Assembly (NCBI GenBank): GCA_964423575.1
Contig: CAYRFF010000002.1
Coordinates: 1 to 64,000, forward strand
Length of the DNA stretch: 64,000 nt
Direction: 5' to 3'
Source: CAYRFF01 sp964423575
Lineage (GTDB): Bacteria; Bacteroidota; Bacteroidia; Chitinophagales; Saprospiraceae
This document shows positions 38,812 to 47,518 of this stretch, piece after piece. The position numbers were made by a program, and so were the translations under genes. Below the pieces are notes generated by a model that was not told where the DNA came from, made no database searches, and saw nothing but the letters and a program-made list of their open reading frames with translations. Position 1 is the first letter of the stretch. The number at the start of each line of letters is the position of its first letter.

Positions 38812-39477
38812 ATGAAATCTAGTTCCATGGTCCGTAATTACAGCAAACAGAGATCACTTATTCAGAATTATGTCAGAGAGATGCGCGATGTATCTATTCA
38901 GACAGACAGGTTGCGATTCAGGAAGAATCTGGAGCGGCTGAGCAAGTGTTTTGCTTATGAAATAAGTAAAGAGTTGACTTATGAAGTAATTGAAGTGCAG
39001 ACACCACTCGGAATAGCTGAGGCTTATCTACCGGCTGATAGGATTGTGTTATGTCCTATTTTAAGAGCTGGAATAGGCATGCATTATGGATTCCTGGAAA
39101 TGATGGACTTCGCCGATAGTGCATTTGTATCATCGTACAGAAAGAATAATAAGGATGGTTCATTTGATGTGGATTTACAGTATATCACCTGCCCACCCCT
39201 GGATGATACTATTCTTATTCTCGTGGACCCTATGCTTGCAACGGGTTCTTCATTTAAGTCTGCGCTGGATGCTCTACTGGAATATGGAACTCCTAAAGAA
39301 GTCCATATTGTCGCTGCAATTGCTGCACAGGATGGCGTTGATTATGTACGCAGAAAATTCCCTAAGGCACATATCTGGGTAGGCGCAATCGATGAGGAAT
39401 TGACAGCTCGTTTTTATATTGTCCCAGGATTGGGAGATGCAGGAGATCTCGCTTATGGAGATAAAACACAAGAATAA
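38812..39477 (+). CDS. upp: Uracil phosphoribosyltransferase
   Basis: This 221-residue enzyme makes UMP from uracil and PRPP. The PRPP-binding loop is VDPMLATGSSFKSALDALL (about residues 141-159). The uracil-binding C-terminal motif is YIVPGLGDAGDLAYG, and CPILRAGIGMHYGF lies at about 83-96. Met6 could be the true start (MVRNYSKQRSL), removing five residues. The preceding deacetylase and the following symporter are on the same strand. Confidence 0.93.
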   Translation: MKSSSMVRNYSKQRSLIQNYVREMRDVSIQTDRLRFRKNLERLSKCFAYEISKELTYEVIEVQTPLGIAEAYLPADRIVLCPILRAGIGMHYGFLEMMDFADSAFVSSYRKNNKDGSFDVDLQYITCPPLDDTILILVDPMLATGSSFKSALDALLEYGTPKEVHIVAAIAAQDGVDYVRRKFPKAHIWVGAIDEELTARFYIVPGLGDAGDLAYGDKTQE

Positions 39478-39503
39478 TCTAATATACTAGCTAAGGGGAT
39501 AAA

Positions 39504-40994
39504 ATGATTGAATCGCTTACTCCGCAGATAATATTAGGAGCAATAATTGCTTATTTCGCTGTTCTCATCCTTATATCAATAATCACAGGTAGAAAGGCAG
39601 GAAATGAGGAGTTTTTTCTGGCAGGACGGAAATCTCCCTGGTTTCTGGTTGCCTTCGGGATGATAGGAGCGAGTTTGTCCGGTGTGACATTTATTTCTAT
39701 TCCCGGAGTGGTAGGGCAAGATGGCCTTAATAAGGACTTCTCCTATATGCAGATGGTCTTTGGCTATCTGTTGGGATACCTGTTTATCGCGCATGTGCTC
39801 ATGCCGCTATATTACAGGCTGAATCTGACCTCTATTTATACCTATCTGGAAAAAAGACTAGGACTTGAAGCCTATAAAACAGGATCTGTTTTCTTCTTGC
39901 TGTCCAGGATAATCGGAGCTTCTTTCAGATTGTATTTAGTTGCAATGGTTATGCAGAAGTTTATCATGGATTACTATGGAATTCCCTTTGCAGGAACTGT
40001 TTCTATTACGATACTTCTCATCTGGCTTTACACTTTTAAAGGTGGGATAAAAACAATTGTGTACACGGATACTCTGCAGACTGTGTTTATGCTTGCTGCG
40101 GTTATTCTGACCATAATCAGTATAGGTAGAGCGATGGATATGAATCTGGTGGAAGTTGTGAATTCCGTATATACCAGTGATATGAGTCAGATCTTTTTCT
40201 GGGATAATGGCTGGAGTGACCCCAATAATTTCTTTAAGCAGTTTATCAGTGGTGCCCTTATCACAATTGTAATGACAGGACTGGATCAGGATATGATGCA
40301 GAAGAATCTGTCTTGTAAAAACATCAAGGAAGCGCAATACAATATGTACAGCTTCAGTGCTATACTCATCTTTGCCAATCTGCTTTTCCTTTCACTGGGA
40401 GTCTTGCTGTACCAGTATGCCGGTGATATACAAATGGAAATCCCTACACGTACGGATGAGCTATTTCCGACGATTGCACTCCACCACTTGTCGCCGTTTA
40501 TCGGTATCATGTTTATCCTGGGCTTGATAGCTGCTGCGTATTCCAGTGCGGATAGCGCACTTACGTCGCTTACTACTTCTTTTTCAGTAGATCTTCTGAA
40601 TATCAACAAGCGTGATATAGACAATAAGCAAAAGAAGAGAGTCAGGTTTATGACACATATATTTATGTCGCTTGTATTATTCCTGGTAATTCTTGCTTTT
40701 AACGCATGGAATAATGATGCAGTTATTACGATACTCTTCCAGGCTGCAACATACACTTACGGGCCTTTGATGGGCTTGTTCTTCTTTGGGATTCTTACTA
40801 AATATAATGTGAGGGGATTCTATGTTCCGATTATCTGTGTTCTTGCGCCTGTAATTTCCTTTATACTGGATTATAATTCAGGAAGCTGGTTTAATGGATT
40901 GGATCTGGGTTATATGACTCTTGCAATAAATGGAACCTTGACATTCCTGGGTTTATATCTGATCAAAACTACACGTCATGATAAAAGTTACTGA
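39504..40994 (+). CDS. Sodium:solute symporter (SSS family)
   Basis: This 496-residue protein has about 13 membrane spans. The early motif FFLAGRKSPWFLVAFGMIGASLSGVTFIS is cut here to its core, SGVTFISIPG, which is the SSS sodium-site region. A second core, AAAYSSADSALTSLTTSF (about 347-364), supplies the remaining sodium ligands. The stop overlaps the start of murQ by 17 bases, so the transported substrate may be MurNAc, anhydro-MurNAc or a related cell-wall sugar. That assignment is from context only. Confidence 0.9.
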   Translation: MIESLTPQIILGAIIAYFAVLILISIITGRKAGNEEFFLAGRKSPWFLVAFGMIGASLSGVTFISIPGVVGQDGLNKDFSYMQMVFGYLLGYLFIAHVLMPLYYRLNLTSIYTYLEKRLGLEAYKTGSVFFLLSRIIGASFRLYLVAMVMQKFIMDYYGIPFAGTVSITILLIWLYTFKGGIKTIVYTDTLQTVFMLAAVILTIISIGRAMDMNLVEVVNSVYTSDMSQIFFWDNGWSDPNNFFKQFISGALITIVMTGLDQDMMQKNLSCKNIKEAQYNMYSFSAILIFANLLFLSLGVLLYQYAGDIQMEIPTRTDELFPTIALHHLSPFIGIMFILGLIAAAYSSADSALTSLTTSFSVDLLNINKRDIDNKQKKRVRFMTHIFMSLVLFLVILAFNAWNNDAVITILFQAATYTYGPLMGLFFFGILTKYNVRGFYVPIICVLAPVISFILDYNSGSWFNGLDLGYMTLAINGTLTFLGLYLIKTTRHDKSY

Positions 40995-41790
40995 GCAGGA
41001 TTCACATTATAACAATCTCGAATTGAAAACCACAGAGGAACTTCTTGAGATTATCAACAATGAAGACAATACAGTTCCCAATGCAGTGCGATTGTGTATT
41101 CCGGACATAGAAAAACTGGTTAATGTTATTGTTGAAAAACTCGAGAATGGGGGACGATTGTTTTATATCGGTTCAGGTACCAGTGGGCGCCTGGGAATTG
41201 TAGATGCCTCGGAATGCCCTCCGACATTTGGTGTGCCAGAAGACCTAGTTATAGGATTAATTGCCGGTGGAGACAGTGCTATAAGAACAGCAGTTGAAGG
41301 TGCTGAAGATAATACTGAAGGAGGCTGGAATGATTTGTTGAAATATCACGTATCAGAAAAAGATGTAGTGATAGGTCTGGCAGCTAGCGGAACGACTCCT
41401 TACGTCGTAGGTGCCTTGAAAAGATGCAGGGAAAATGGAATTGTTACGGGTTGTATTACCTGCAATATCGGGAGTCCTGTTGAACTGAATTCTGATTATC
41501 CTATAGTTGCTGTAGTAGGGCCGGAAGTGGTCACGGGCAGTACGCGTATGAAGTCGGGAACTGCGCAGAAGCTCATCCTGAATATGATTTCTACCGCAAC
41601 GATGATTCGCCTTGGACGTGTAAAGGGAAATAAAATGGTGGATATGCAATTGTCCAATGAGAAACTTGTTCAACGCGGTACAAGAATGATAAGGGAAACC
41701 TATAATTTGCCGGAAGGCGAAGCAAGAGAACTTCTGCTCAAATATGGCTCGGTGAGACGTGTATTTAAAAAACTAGGAACGGACTTATAG
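40978..41790 (+). CDS. murQ: N-acetylmuramic acid 6-phosphate etherase
   Basis: This 270-residue lyase cleaves the lactyl ether of MurNAc-6-phosphate to give GlcNAc-6-phosphate and D-lactate in peptidoglycan recycling. The SIS-domain motif GSGTSGRLGIVDASECPPTFG, whose core is DASECPPTFG, holds the catalytic Glu. GSTRMKSGTAQK is the second signature. It is slightly shorter than E. coli MurQ (298) at the C terminus. It is translationally coupled to the symporter. No MurNAc kinase lies nearby. It overlaps the convergent rhomboid gene by 6 bases. Confidence 0.94.
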   Translation: MIKVTEQDSHYNNLELKTTEELLEIINNEDNTVPNAVRLCIPDIEKLVNVIVEKLENGGRLFYIGSGTSGRLGIVDASECPPTFGVPEDLVIGLIAGGDSAIRTAVEGAEDNTEGGWNDLLKYHVSEKDVVIGLAASGTTPYVVGALKRCRENGIVTGCITCNIGSPVELNSDYPIVAVVGPEVVTGSTRMKSGTAQKLILNMISTATMIRLGRVKGNKMVDMQLSNEKLVQRGTRMIRETYNLPEGEARELLLKYGSVRRVFKKLGTDL

Positions 41791-42495
41791 ACTGCTGTTG
41801 GTAAACCAGTCGTCAATGTCTCTTTGTCTTTGTATCTCTCTTTCCCGTTTTGTCATTTCAAATATGTCACTATCAAAATAGGGGCTGCGGATTTCATCGG
41901 GGAAAGGCTCATCTTTATACATCTCTTGCTCCTCAAGATTATGCCTGAATAGATATGCGACTGCGATCCCCATGATTCCTCCAAACAAATGACTTTCCCA
42001 GCTGATACCCGGTTCCGAAGGCATGATTCCAAGAAAATAACTACTGTATAAAAATAAAATTACCAGAGATATCGCGATTGAACGCAGATTCCTTCTGAAT
42101 AAACCGGTCCAGAACAGAAAAGAAACCAATGCGTATACTATGCCGCTTGCGCCTATATGATAAGATGGGCGTGCAAAAAGCCATACCATGAAACCGGTCG
42201 ATACAAATAGGGCGATAAATGCCTGCCATGCTATTTTTCTATAGAGAAGAAAAAGCATAGAAAGCAGGAAAAGCATGGGTAAAGTATTGGATATCAGATG
42301 TTGTAAATCTCCATGAATGAAAGGTGCTGTTATAATGCCCCATAATCCGGAAAAAGTCCTCGGTTTTATACCATAGCCCTGAAGTATCCCATAAGACAGA
42401 TAGTTCAGAAAATGAACACCCCACATCAGTAGGACAAAGATTACAGGTACTCTGAACTGTCCCAGGACTTTCTTGGATAAAAAGTGGTCACTCAT
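41785..42495 (-). CDS. Rhomboid family intramembrane serine protease
   Basis: This 236-residue protein has six membrane spans. The catalytic Ser is in YHIGASGIVYALVSF and the catalytic His in SWESHLFGGIMG, with HLISNTLPML holding the conserved His-Asn of the oxyanion region. A cytoplasmic C-terminal tail of about 60 charged residues follows. It starts three bases after the pfkA stop, so it is probably cotranscribed with pfkA. Substrates are unknown. Confidence 0.92.
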   Translation of the reverse strand: MSDHFLSKKVLGQFRVPVIFVLLMWGVHFLNYLSYGILQGYGIKPRTFSGLWGIITAPFIHGDLQHLISNTLPMLFLLSMLFLLYRKIAWQAFIALFVSTGFMVWLFARPSYHIGASGIVYALVSFLFWTGLFRRNLRSIAISLVILFLYSSYFLGIMPSEPGISWESHLFGGIMGIAVAYLFRHNLEEQEMYKDEPFPDEIRSPYFDSDIFEMTKREREIQRQRDIDDWFTNSSL

Positions 42496-42498
42496 AGA

Positions 42499-43458
42499 TT
42501 AATTTAATGTCTTAACCATTTCAATAAGAGTAGGGTTCATTTGCTGCGCATGTTTTATCGAAGCTTTAAATTCGATTAATACAATATCGTTCTTCATTTC
42601 ACCTATCATTTTGCCACTAGTACCTTTGATAATTTCTTTTACAGCTTCCATGCCCAGGCGACTTGCGAGAACTCTATCACTGCAAGTCGGAGATCCGCCA
42701 CGTTGAATATAGCCGAGGATAGAAACTCTAGTTTCGAGGTCTTTAGCTTTTTCACGTACCTTTCTCGCAATTTCAAATGCACCTCCCTCATCATCTCCTT
42801 CTGCAACAATAATAATAGAACTGTGATTTTCCCTCGACTGCAATATGGAAACGATTTCATCGATATTAGTTGGGTATTCCGGAACCAATACAGCTTCAGC
42901 GCCGGTAGCGATTCCACTGCGCAGAGCTATATAACCCGCATCGCGCCCCATGACCTCAATAAAGAAAGCCCGGTTATGAGCAATTGCTGTATCCTTGATT
43001 TTATCAATGGCTTCCATTGCGGTGTTTATCGCTGTATCGTAGCCGATTGCATTATCGGTTCCATATAAATCATTATCGATTGTGCAAGGCACGCCGATGA
43101 TGTTAAATTCCGGGTTTTCTTTAAGAAATGTCTGAGCGCCTTTAAAAGTGCCGTCACCACCGAGGACAATTAAACTGTTAATTCCAGAGAATTTAAGGTT
43201 GGCAGCTGCCTTTCTACGGCCTGCCTCAGTTTTAAAGTCTTGAGAACGCGCTGAGTGAAGGATTGTACCACCCTGATGAATGATATTGGAGACATCGCCC
43301 CATACGAGCTCGCGGATGTCATTTTCAATCAAGCCTGAGTACCCACGGTTAATCCCGAATACTCTGATGTTATTCTTAATCGCAGTCCGCACAATTGCCC
43401 GGATTGCTGCATTCATTCCCGGTGCATCTCCTCCTGAAGTTAATAGGCCTATTCTCAT
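42499..43458 (-). CDS. pfkA: ATP-dependent 6-phosphofructokinase
   Basis: This 319-residue glycolytic enzyme has GGDAPGMNAAIR at residues 10-21 (ATP site) and LGGDGTFKGA (about 99-108). The catalytic region is TIDNDLYGTD, with the catalytic Asp in TIDND; MGRDAGYIAL binds fructose 6-phosphate. The Gly in GGDGT favours ATP over pyrophosphate as donor. Its start overlaps the stop of the preceding gene by one base, giving translational coupling. Confidence 0.96.
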   Translation of the reverse strand: MRIGLLTSGGDAPGMNAAIRAIVRTAIKNNIRVFGINRGYSGLIENDIRELVWGDVSNIIHQGGTILHSARSQDFKTEAGRRKAAANLKFSGINSLIVLGGDGTFKGAQTFLKENPEFNIIGVPCTIDNDLYGTDNAIGYDTAINTAMEAIDKIKDTAIAHNRAFFIEVMGRDAGYIALRSGIATGAEAVLVPEYPTNIDEIVSILQSRENHSSIIIVAEGDDEGGAFEIARKVREKAKDLETRVSILGYIQRGGSPTCSDRVLASRLGMEAVKEIIKGTSGKMIGEMKNDIVLIEFKASIKHAQQMNPTLIEMVKTLN

Positions 43459-44297
43459 TACATCTTGTCTTTATATCTTCTATGAACCAGTTGTACAAAG
43501 TTCTGCGCTATCTTTGCCCGACTTGAGTCGCCCCATGCATAAGTGTCGGCAACCGTTGCTTTTAAATATCTTTTAGCTTCCGCAAATGTCGAGAAATTAT
43601 TGAGTTTATCGATTGTCTGACGGAACACTTCGTTATTTCCTCCAAATAATTCGTTCTGAGTAAAAATACGTTCGTTTAAACCCATTGCCTTGAATATGTC
43701 CTTAATAGGAGTGGAGCTTAATCGCTCGGATAATTCAGTTCCTTGTCTGATTTCAAATATCCTATCGAGGTCGCTATTGTCAACCTCATGAATCTCCGGT
43801 GCTTCTATACGGCTTCCGTTATCCATTGGTTGAACAACTCCCTGCTGGGTTTCATCTCTTACCGTGTGTTCTACCACGGTCTCCCTTGGTTCCGGAGTTC
43901 TTTCAATAGGTTTTATAACCTCCGCCTCCGGCTCCGGATCGAAATAGAAGAGAGGCTCTTTTTTGACCTCTTCTTTAACTGGTGGTTCTTCTTTACTTAC
44001 CTGGACTACAGACTCTTCTTTGCTTACCGGAGTTTCCGGTATAACAGCTTGTTCAGACACCCGGACTTCCGGAGCCCTGACTTGTTCTACCTTTTCAATT
44101 CTGTCTGCAGAAAGATCCACGCGTTCTGCAGCCCCAAAGGGGCCTGCATAGTGGTCAGTTATTATGTATTCGTAAAGATTCTCGAGTCTGCGCTTGATGA
44201 TTGCCTGATCTATGACGGATACGGAGCCGATTTCATCCAGACTCTTCACCAGATTTTGTAACGCATTGATCTCCTTGAGGATTAATTTAATATTCAT
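43458..44297 (-). CDS. Unknown conserved-looking protein upstream of pfkA
   Basis: This 279-residue protein has a helical N terminus (about 1-55) and a long acidic, Pro/Glu/Val-rich, low-complexity middle (about 75-180). A compact C-terminal domain with LNERIFTQNELFGG and FAEAKRYLKATVADTYAW ends the protein. The layout suggests an N-terminal oligomerisation helix tied by a disordered linker to a C-terminal binding domain. No membrane span. Coupled to pfkA by a one-base overlap. Confidence 0.75.
   Translation of the reverse strand: MNIKLILKEINALQNLVKSLDEIGSVSVIDQAIIKRRLENLYEYIITDHYAGPFGAAERVDLSADRIEKVEQVRAPEVRVSEQAVIPETPVSKEESVVQVSKEEPPVKEEVKKEPLFYFDPEPEAEVIKPIERTPEPRETVVEHTVRDETQQGVVQPMDNGSRIEAPEIHEVDNSDLDRIFEIRQGTELSERLSSTPIKDIFKAMGLNERIFTQNELFGGNNEVFRQTIDKLNNFSTFAEAKRYLKATVADTYAWGDSSRAKIAQNFVQLVHRRYKDKM
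43575..43588 (+). repeat. 14-base word AGCTTCCGCAAATG, copy 6
   Basis: Inside the unknown gene upstream of pfkA, on its non-coding strand (encoding FAEAK there). Confidence 0.7.
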
Positions 44298-44447
44298 AAT
44301 TAAATTATAATATAAAGTTGTGGTAATGAATAAAATACATCTTAAAGTAAATGTAAATGTAATAAGATTTGTTTATTCGATATAAATAATAGACAATAGT
44401 TTCCTACTTTCACATTTAATTAACTAAACCTAATCTCAGTATACAAC

Positions 44448-45086
44448 GTGTTTTTAGAACCATATTATATAGGACAACGTAAAGGATGGATAGAAGTTAT
44501 ATGCGGATGTATGTTTTCCGGGAAAACTGAAGAATTAATAAGAAGACTAAAACGAGCTGAAATAGCTGGTCTTAAAGTACGCGTATACAAATCTGCCACT
44601 GATACGAGATACCATGATGAAAATGTAGTCTCTCATGATTCTACCAGCCTTGTAGCCATTCCGGTAGCACATTCCGAAGAGCTTCTTAAAGGAATTGACG
44701 ATATTGATGTACTAGGCATTGATGAGGCGCAATTTTTTGATGACAAATTGCCTGAAGTTGTCGATAAATTAGCCAATCAAGGGGTAAGAGTAATTGTTGC
44801 AGGACTGGATATGGATTACAGGGGGATTCCCTTTTCACCGATACCTGAAGTGATGGCTACCGCTGAATTTATAACTAAAGTACATGCAATCTGCGTTCAT
44901 TGTGGAAATCTTGCCAGCCACACTTATAGAGTAGCTGAGAATACTGAGCAGGTGTTGCTCGGTGAACACAAGGAATACGAAGCTCGCTGCAGGGCCTGTT
45001 TTCATGCAGGACCGTTGTTAACATTTAAAGAACAGAAATCTGCGGGTCCGATTGAAGATGGACCTACATTATTCGATAAGGAATGA
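44448..45086 (+). CDS. tdk: Thymidine kinase
   Basis: This 212-residue type II thymidine kinase starts with GTG, since no closer ATG keeps the N-terminal strand. The ATP-binding loop is CGCMFSGKTEELIRRLK (about residues 20-36). GIDEAQFFDD holds the Walker-B-like Asp-Glu. The zinc ribbon is formed by CVHCG and CRACF. It salvages thymidine to dTMP. It stands alone. Confidence 0.94.
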   Translation: MFLEPYYIGQRKGWIEVICGCMFSGKTEELIRRLKRAEIAGLKVRVYKSATDTRYHDENVVSHDSTSLVAIPVAHSEELLKGIDDIDVLGIDEAQFFDDKLPEVVDKLANQGVRVIVAGLDMDYRGIPFSPIPEVMATAEFITKVHAICVHCGNLASHTYRVAENTEQVLLGEHKEYEARCRACFHAGPLLTFKEQKSAGPIEDGPTLFDKE

Positions 45087-45234
45087 TATAATACTGATAT
45101 TTTGCTCATAAGGGGAATGTAAGATCGGAGCTATTTGAGTATGTTTTTTAAATCTATCAGAAGTCAATTCAATGCTACAATGAGAATAATATATATTTCC
45201 TATGTTTAAATAGCCTTAAACCGTGTTAAATTTT

Positions 45235-45242
45235 TAAATTTG
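45235..45242 (+). promoter_or_regulatory. Possible -7 box for purH
   Basis: TAAATTTG matches TAnnTTTG and lies 26 bases before the purH start. No clear TTG partner. Confidence 0.35.
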
Positions 45243-45268
45243 CAGGTGATTTCCCAAAAACTTAATAA

Positions 45269-46792
45269 ATGTCCTATAAAAAGATCAACAGAGCTTTAAT
45301 TTCCGTTTTTGACAAAGGCGGAATCGATGAAATAGCCCTTCAGCTTAAAGCAAATGGAGTAGAAATACTTTCAACAGGAGGAACCCAGGATTATCTTGAA
45401 AATCTGGGTATTGAGGTGAAACCTGTGGAAGAACTTACAGATTATCCATCCATTCTCGATGGGAGGGTAAAAACCCTGCATCCTGCCGTTTTCGGCGGAA
45501 TTCTTGCCAGATCGATACCTGAACACCAGAAGGAGTTGGAAGAATATAAGATTCCCACAATAGATTTGGTAATAGTAGATTTGTATCCATTTGAGGAAAC
45601 TCTGAAGTCCGGTGGGATAGAACAGGATATAATCGAGAAAATTGATATAGGAGGAATATCTCTTATCAGGGCTGCAGCCAAGAATTTTCATGATGTTCTG
45701 GTAGTGCCTTCTAAAAACCAGTACGGAGAATTGCTGGATGTTCTGCAGAATGGCGATGGTAGTGAAGTGGAATTCAGAAGGCAAATGGCTGCTGCAGCTT
45801 TCCGTATTTCTTCTGCTTATGACAACCTTATAGCTGGCTTCATGGCAGGAGAGCCGACAGATGCATTTGTGGCATCTAGTGGTCCGGAAGCAATATTGCG
45901 TTATGGCGAGAACCCGCATCAGGAAGGATGGTACTATGGCGATATTGACAAAATGTTTGATATAATTCAGGGTAAGGAATTATCATATAACAACCTGAAT
46001 GATATTGAAGCAGCGATAAGTCTGATGCGTGATTTGCCGGAAGGCAGTGTATCTTGCGCTATATTTAAACATACTAATGCTTGCGGAGTAGCAGTGAGGA
46101 AAACTGCGATGGATGCATGGAGAGATGCCCTTGCTGGTGATCCGATTTCAGCTTTTGGTGGAATCATTATCTTTAATTCCACCATAACTGAAGAAGTAGC
46201 GGCTGAAATAGATAAGATATTTTATGAGGTTCTGATTGCTCCGGAATTTACTGAAGGAGCGCTTGGCTTATTGGGCAAGAAGAAAAATAGGATTCTTCTG
46301 CGCTTAAAGGAAATGCCGGAATTAGGATTGAATTATAAATCCTTGTTGAATGGTATCCTGGTGCAGGATGCGGATGCTAGAAAAGTCGTGAAAGAAGATC
46401 TGAACTATGTAACTAAGGAAAAACCGACAACAGAAGAAATTGAGGAAATGCTCTTTGCTAATATCTGTGTTAAACACTTAAAATCCAATGGGATAGCACT
46501 GACAAAGAATATGCAGATTATCGGCATAGGAACGGGGCAGACTTCCAGAGTGGATGCATTGAATCAGGCGATTGAGAAGGCCAAGAGACTTGGTTTTGAT
46601 TTGAAAGGGGGTGTAATGGCGTCTGATGCTTTTTTCCCTTTTCCAGATTGTGTGGAAATTGCGCATGTGAATGGTATTAATCTAGTAATTCAACCCGGTG
46701 GATCTATTAAAGATAACGATAGTATCGACTTTTGCGATAAGCGAAACATGAAAATGGTTACTACTGGTATCAGACACTTTAAGCACGGATAA
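45269..46792 (+). CDS. purH: AICAR formyltransferase / IMP cyclohydrolase
   Basis: This 507-residue bifunctional enzyme performs the last two steps of IMP synthesis. The N-terminal IMP cyclohydrolase (MGS-like) domain has LISVFDKGGI and LSTGGT. The C-terminal formyltransferase has RYGENPHQEGWYYG, the KHTNACGVAV motif (with the Lys-His pair) and SDAFFPFPD. Its stop codon is followed at once by the ATG of coaX. Confidence 0.97.
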   Translation: MSYKKINRALISVFDKGGIDEIALQLKANGVEILSTGGTQDYLENLGIEVKPVEELTDYPSILDGRVKTLHPAVFGGILARSIPEHQKELEEYKIPTIDLVIVDLYPFEETLKSGGIEQDIIEKIDIGGISLIRAAAKNFHDVLVVPSKNQYGELLDVLQNGDGSEVEFRRQMAAAAFRISSAYDNLIAGFMAGEPTDAFVASSGPEAILRYGENPHQEGWYYGDIDKMFDIIQGKELSYNNLNDIEAAISLMRDLPEGSVSCAIFKHTNACGVAVRKTAMDAWRDALAGDPISAFGGIIIFNSTITEEVAAEIDKIFYEVLIAPEFTEGALGLLGKKKNRILLRLKEMPELGLNYKSLLNGILVQDADARKVVKEDLNYVTKEKPTTEEIEEMLFANICVKHLKSNGIALTKNMQIIGIGTGQTSRVDALNQAIEKAKRLGFDLKGGVMASDAFFPFPDCVEIAHVNGINLVIQPGGSIKDNDSIDFCDKRNMKMVTTGIRHFKHG

Positions 46793-47518
46793 ATGGTTTA
46801 TGCTGTCGACTTTGGTAACACTAATGTGAAAGTTGCTTCCTTTGAAATGGGGGAGTTGTTGCGGATTGACAGCTATGATATACAGAACGAAGAGCAGTGG
46901 CAGACAGAGCTTAAGAAGTTGAGCTCTGATAAGCTTATTCTTAGTTCATCTTCTCTTGATGAGAGGAAAGTGGTCGAATTGTGTGGTTTACAGGATGCAT
47001 TTATTATTAACGAGTTTACGCATTACCCAATACGATTTACCTATAACAGATTCAGGACTCTTGGGAGAGACAGAGTTGCAGGCTCAGTGGGCGCGTTTAG
47101 CCTGGTTAAAAAGGAAAATGCTTTGCTGATAGATGCCGGAACCTGCGTGACTTATGATGTAGTTGAAAAATCGGGTGTTCATCTGGGCGGAATGATAAGC
47201 CCCGGTTTGAAAATGCGCCTTAGAAGTATGCATGAAATGACTGCAAATCTTCCTTTAGTTAAGAAAGAAGGCAGTTTTTATGAAATAGCAAGTAGTACTG
47301 AGGGAGCTTTAAGAAGCGGGGGGAAATATGGCATAATCCTTGAGATTCAGGGATATATAAAAAGAATGAAACAGCGTTTTGGAAACTTTAACGTTTATTT
47401 AACGGGCGGAGACGCCGGCTTTATAAAAGAGTTTCTTCAGGAAAGCGTTATATTGGAAAAGCATATAACCTTATATGGCTTATATGAAATACTTAAATGG
47501 AATGATAAAGAAGTATAA
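46793..47518 (+). CDS. coaX: Type III pantothenate kinase
   Basis: This 241-residue ASKHA-fold kinase phosphorylates pantothenate as the first step of CoA synthesis. VDFGNTNVKVASFE holds the phosphate-binding loop, GRDRVAGSVGAF the family motif and LLIDAGTCVTYDVV the catalytic Asp region. It abuts purH and overlaps the outer-membrane protein gene by 17 bases. coaX followed by an outer-membrane protein and TPR genes is a layout I have seen in other Bacteroidota. Confidence 0.95.
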   Translation: MVYAVDFGNTNVKVASFEMGELLRIDSYDIQNEEQWQTELKKLSSDKLILSSSSLDERKVVELCGLQDAFIINEFTHYPIRFTYNRFRTLGRDRVAGSVGAFSLVKKENALLIDAGTCVTYDVVEKSGVHLGGMISPGLKMRLRSMHEMTANLPLVKKEGSFYEIASSTEGALRSGGKYGIILEIQGYIKRMKQRFGNFNVYLTGGDAGFIKEFLQESVILEKHITLYGLYEILKWNDKEV

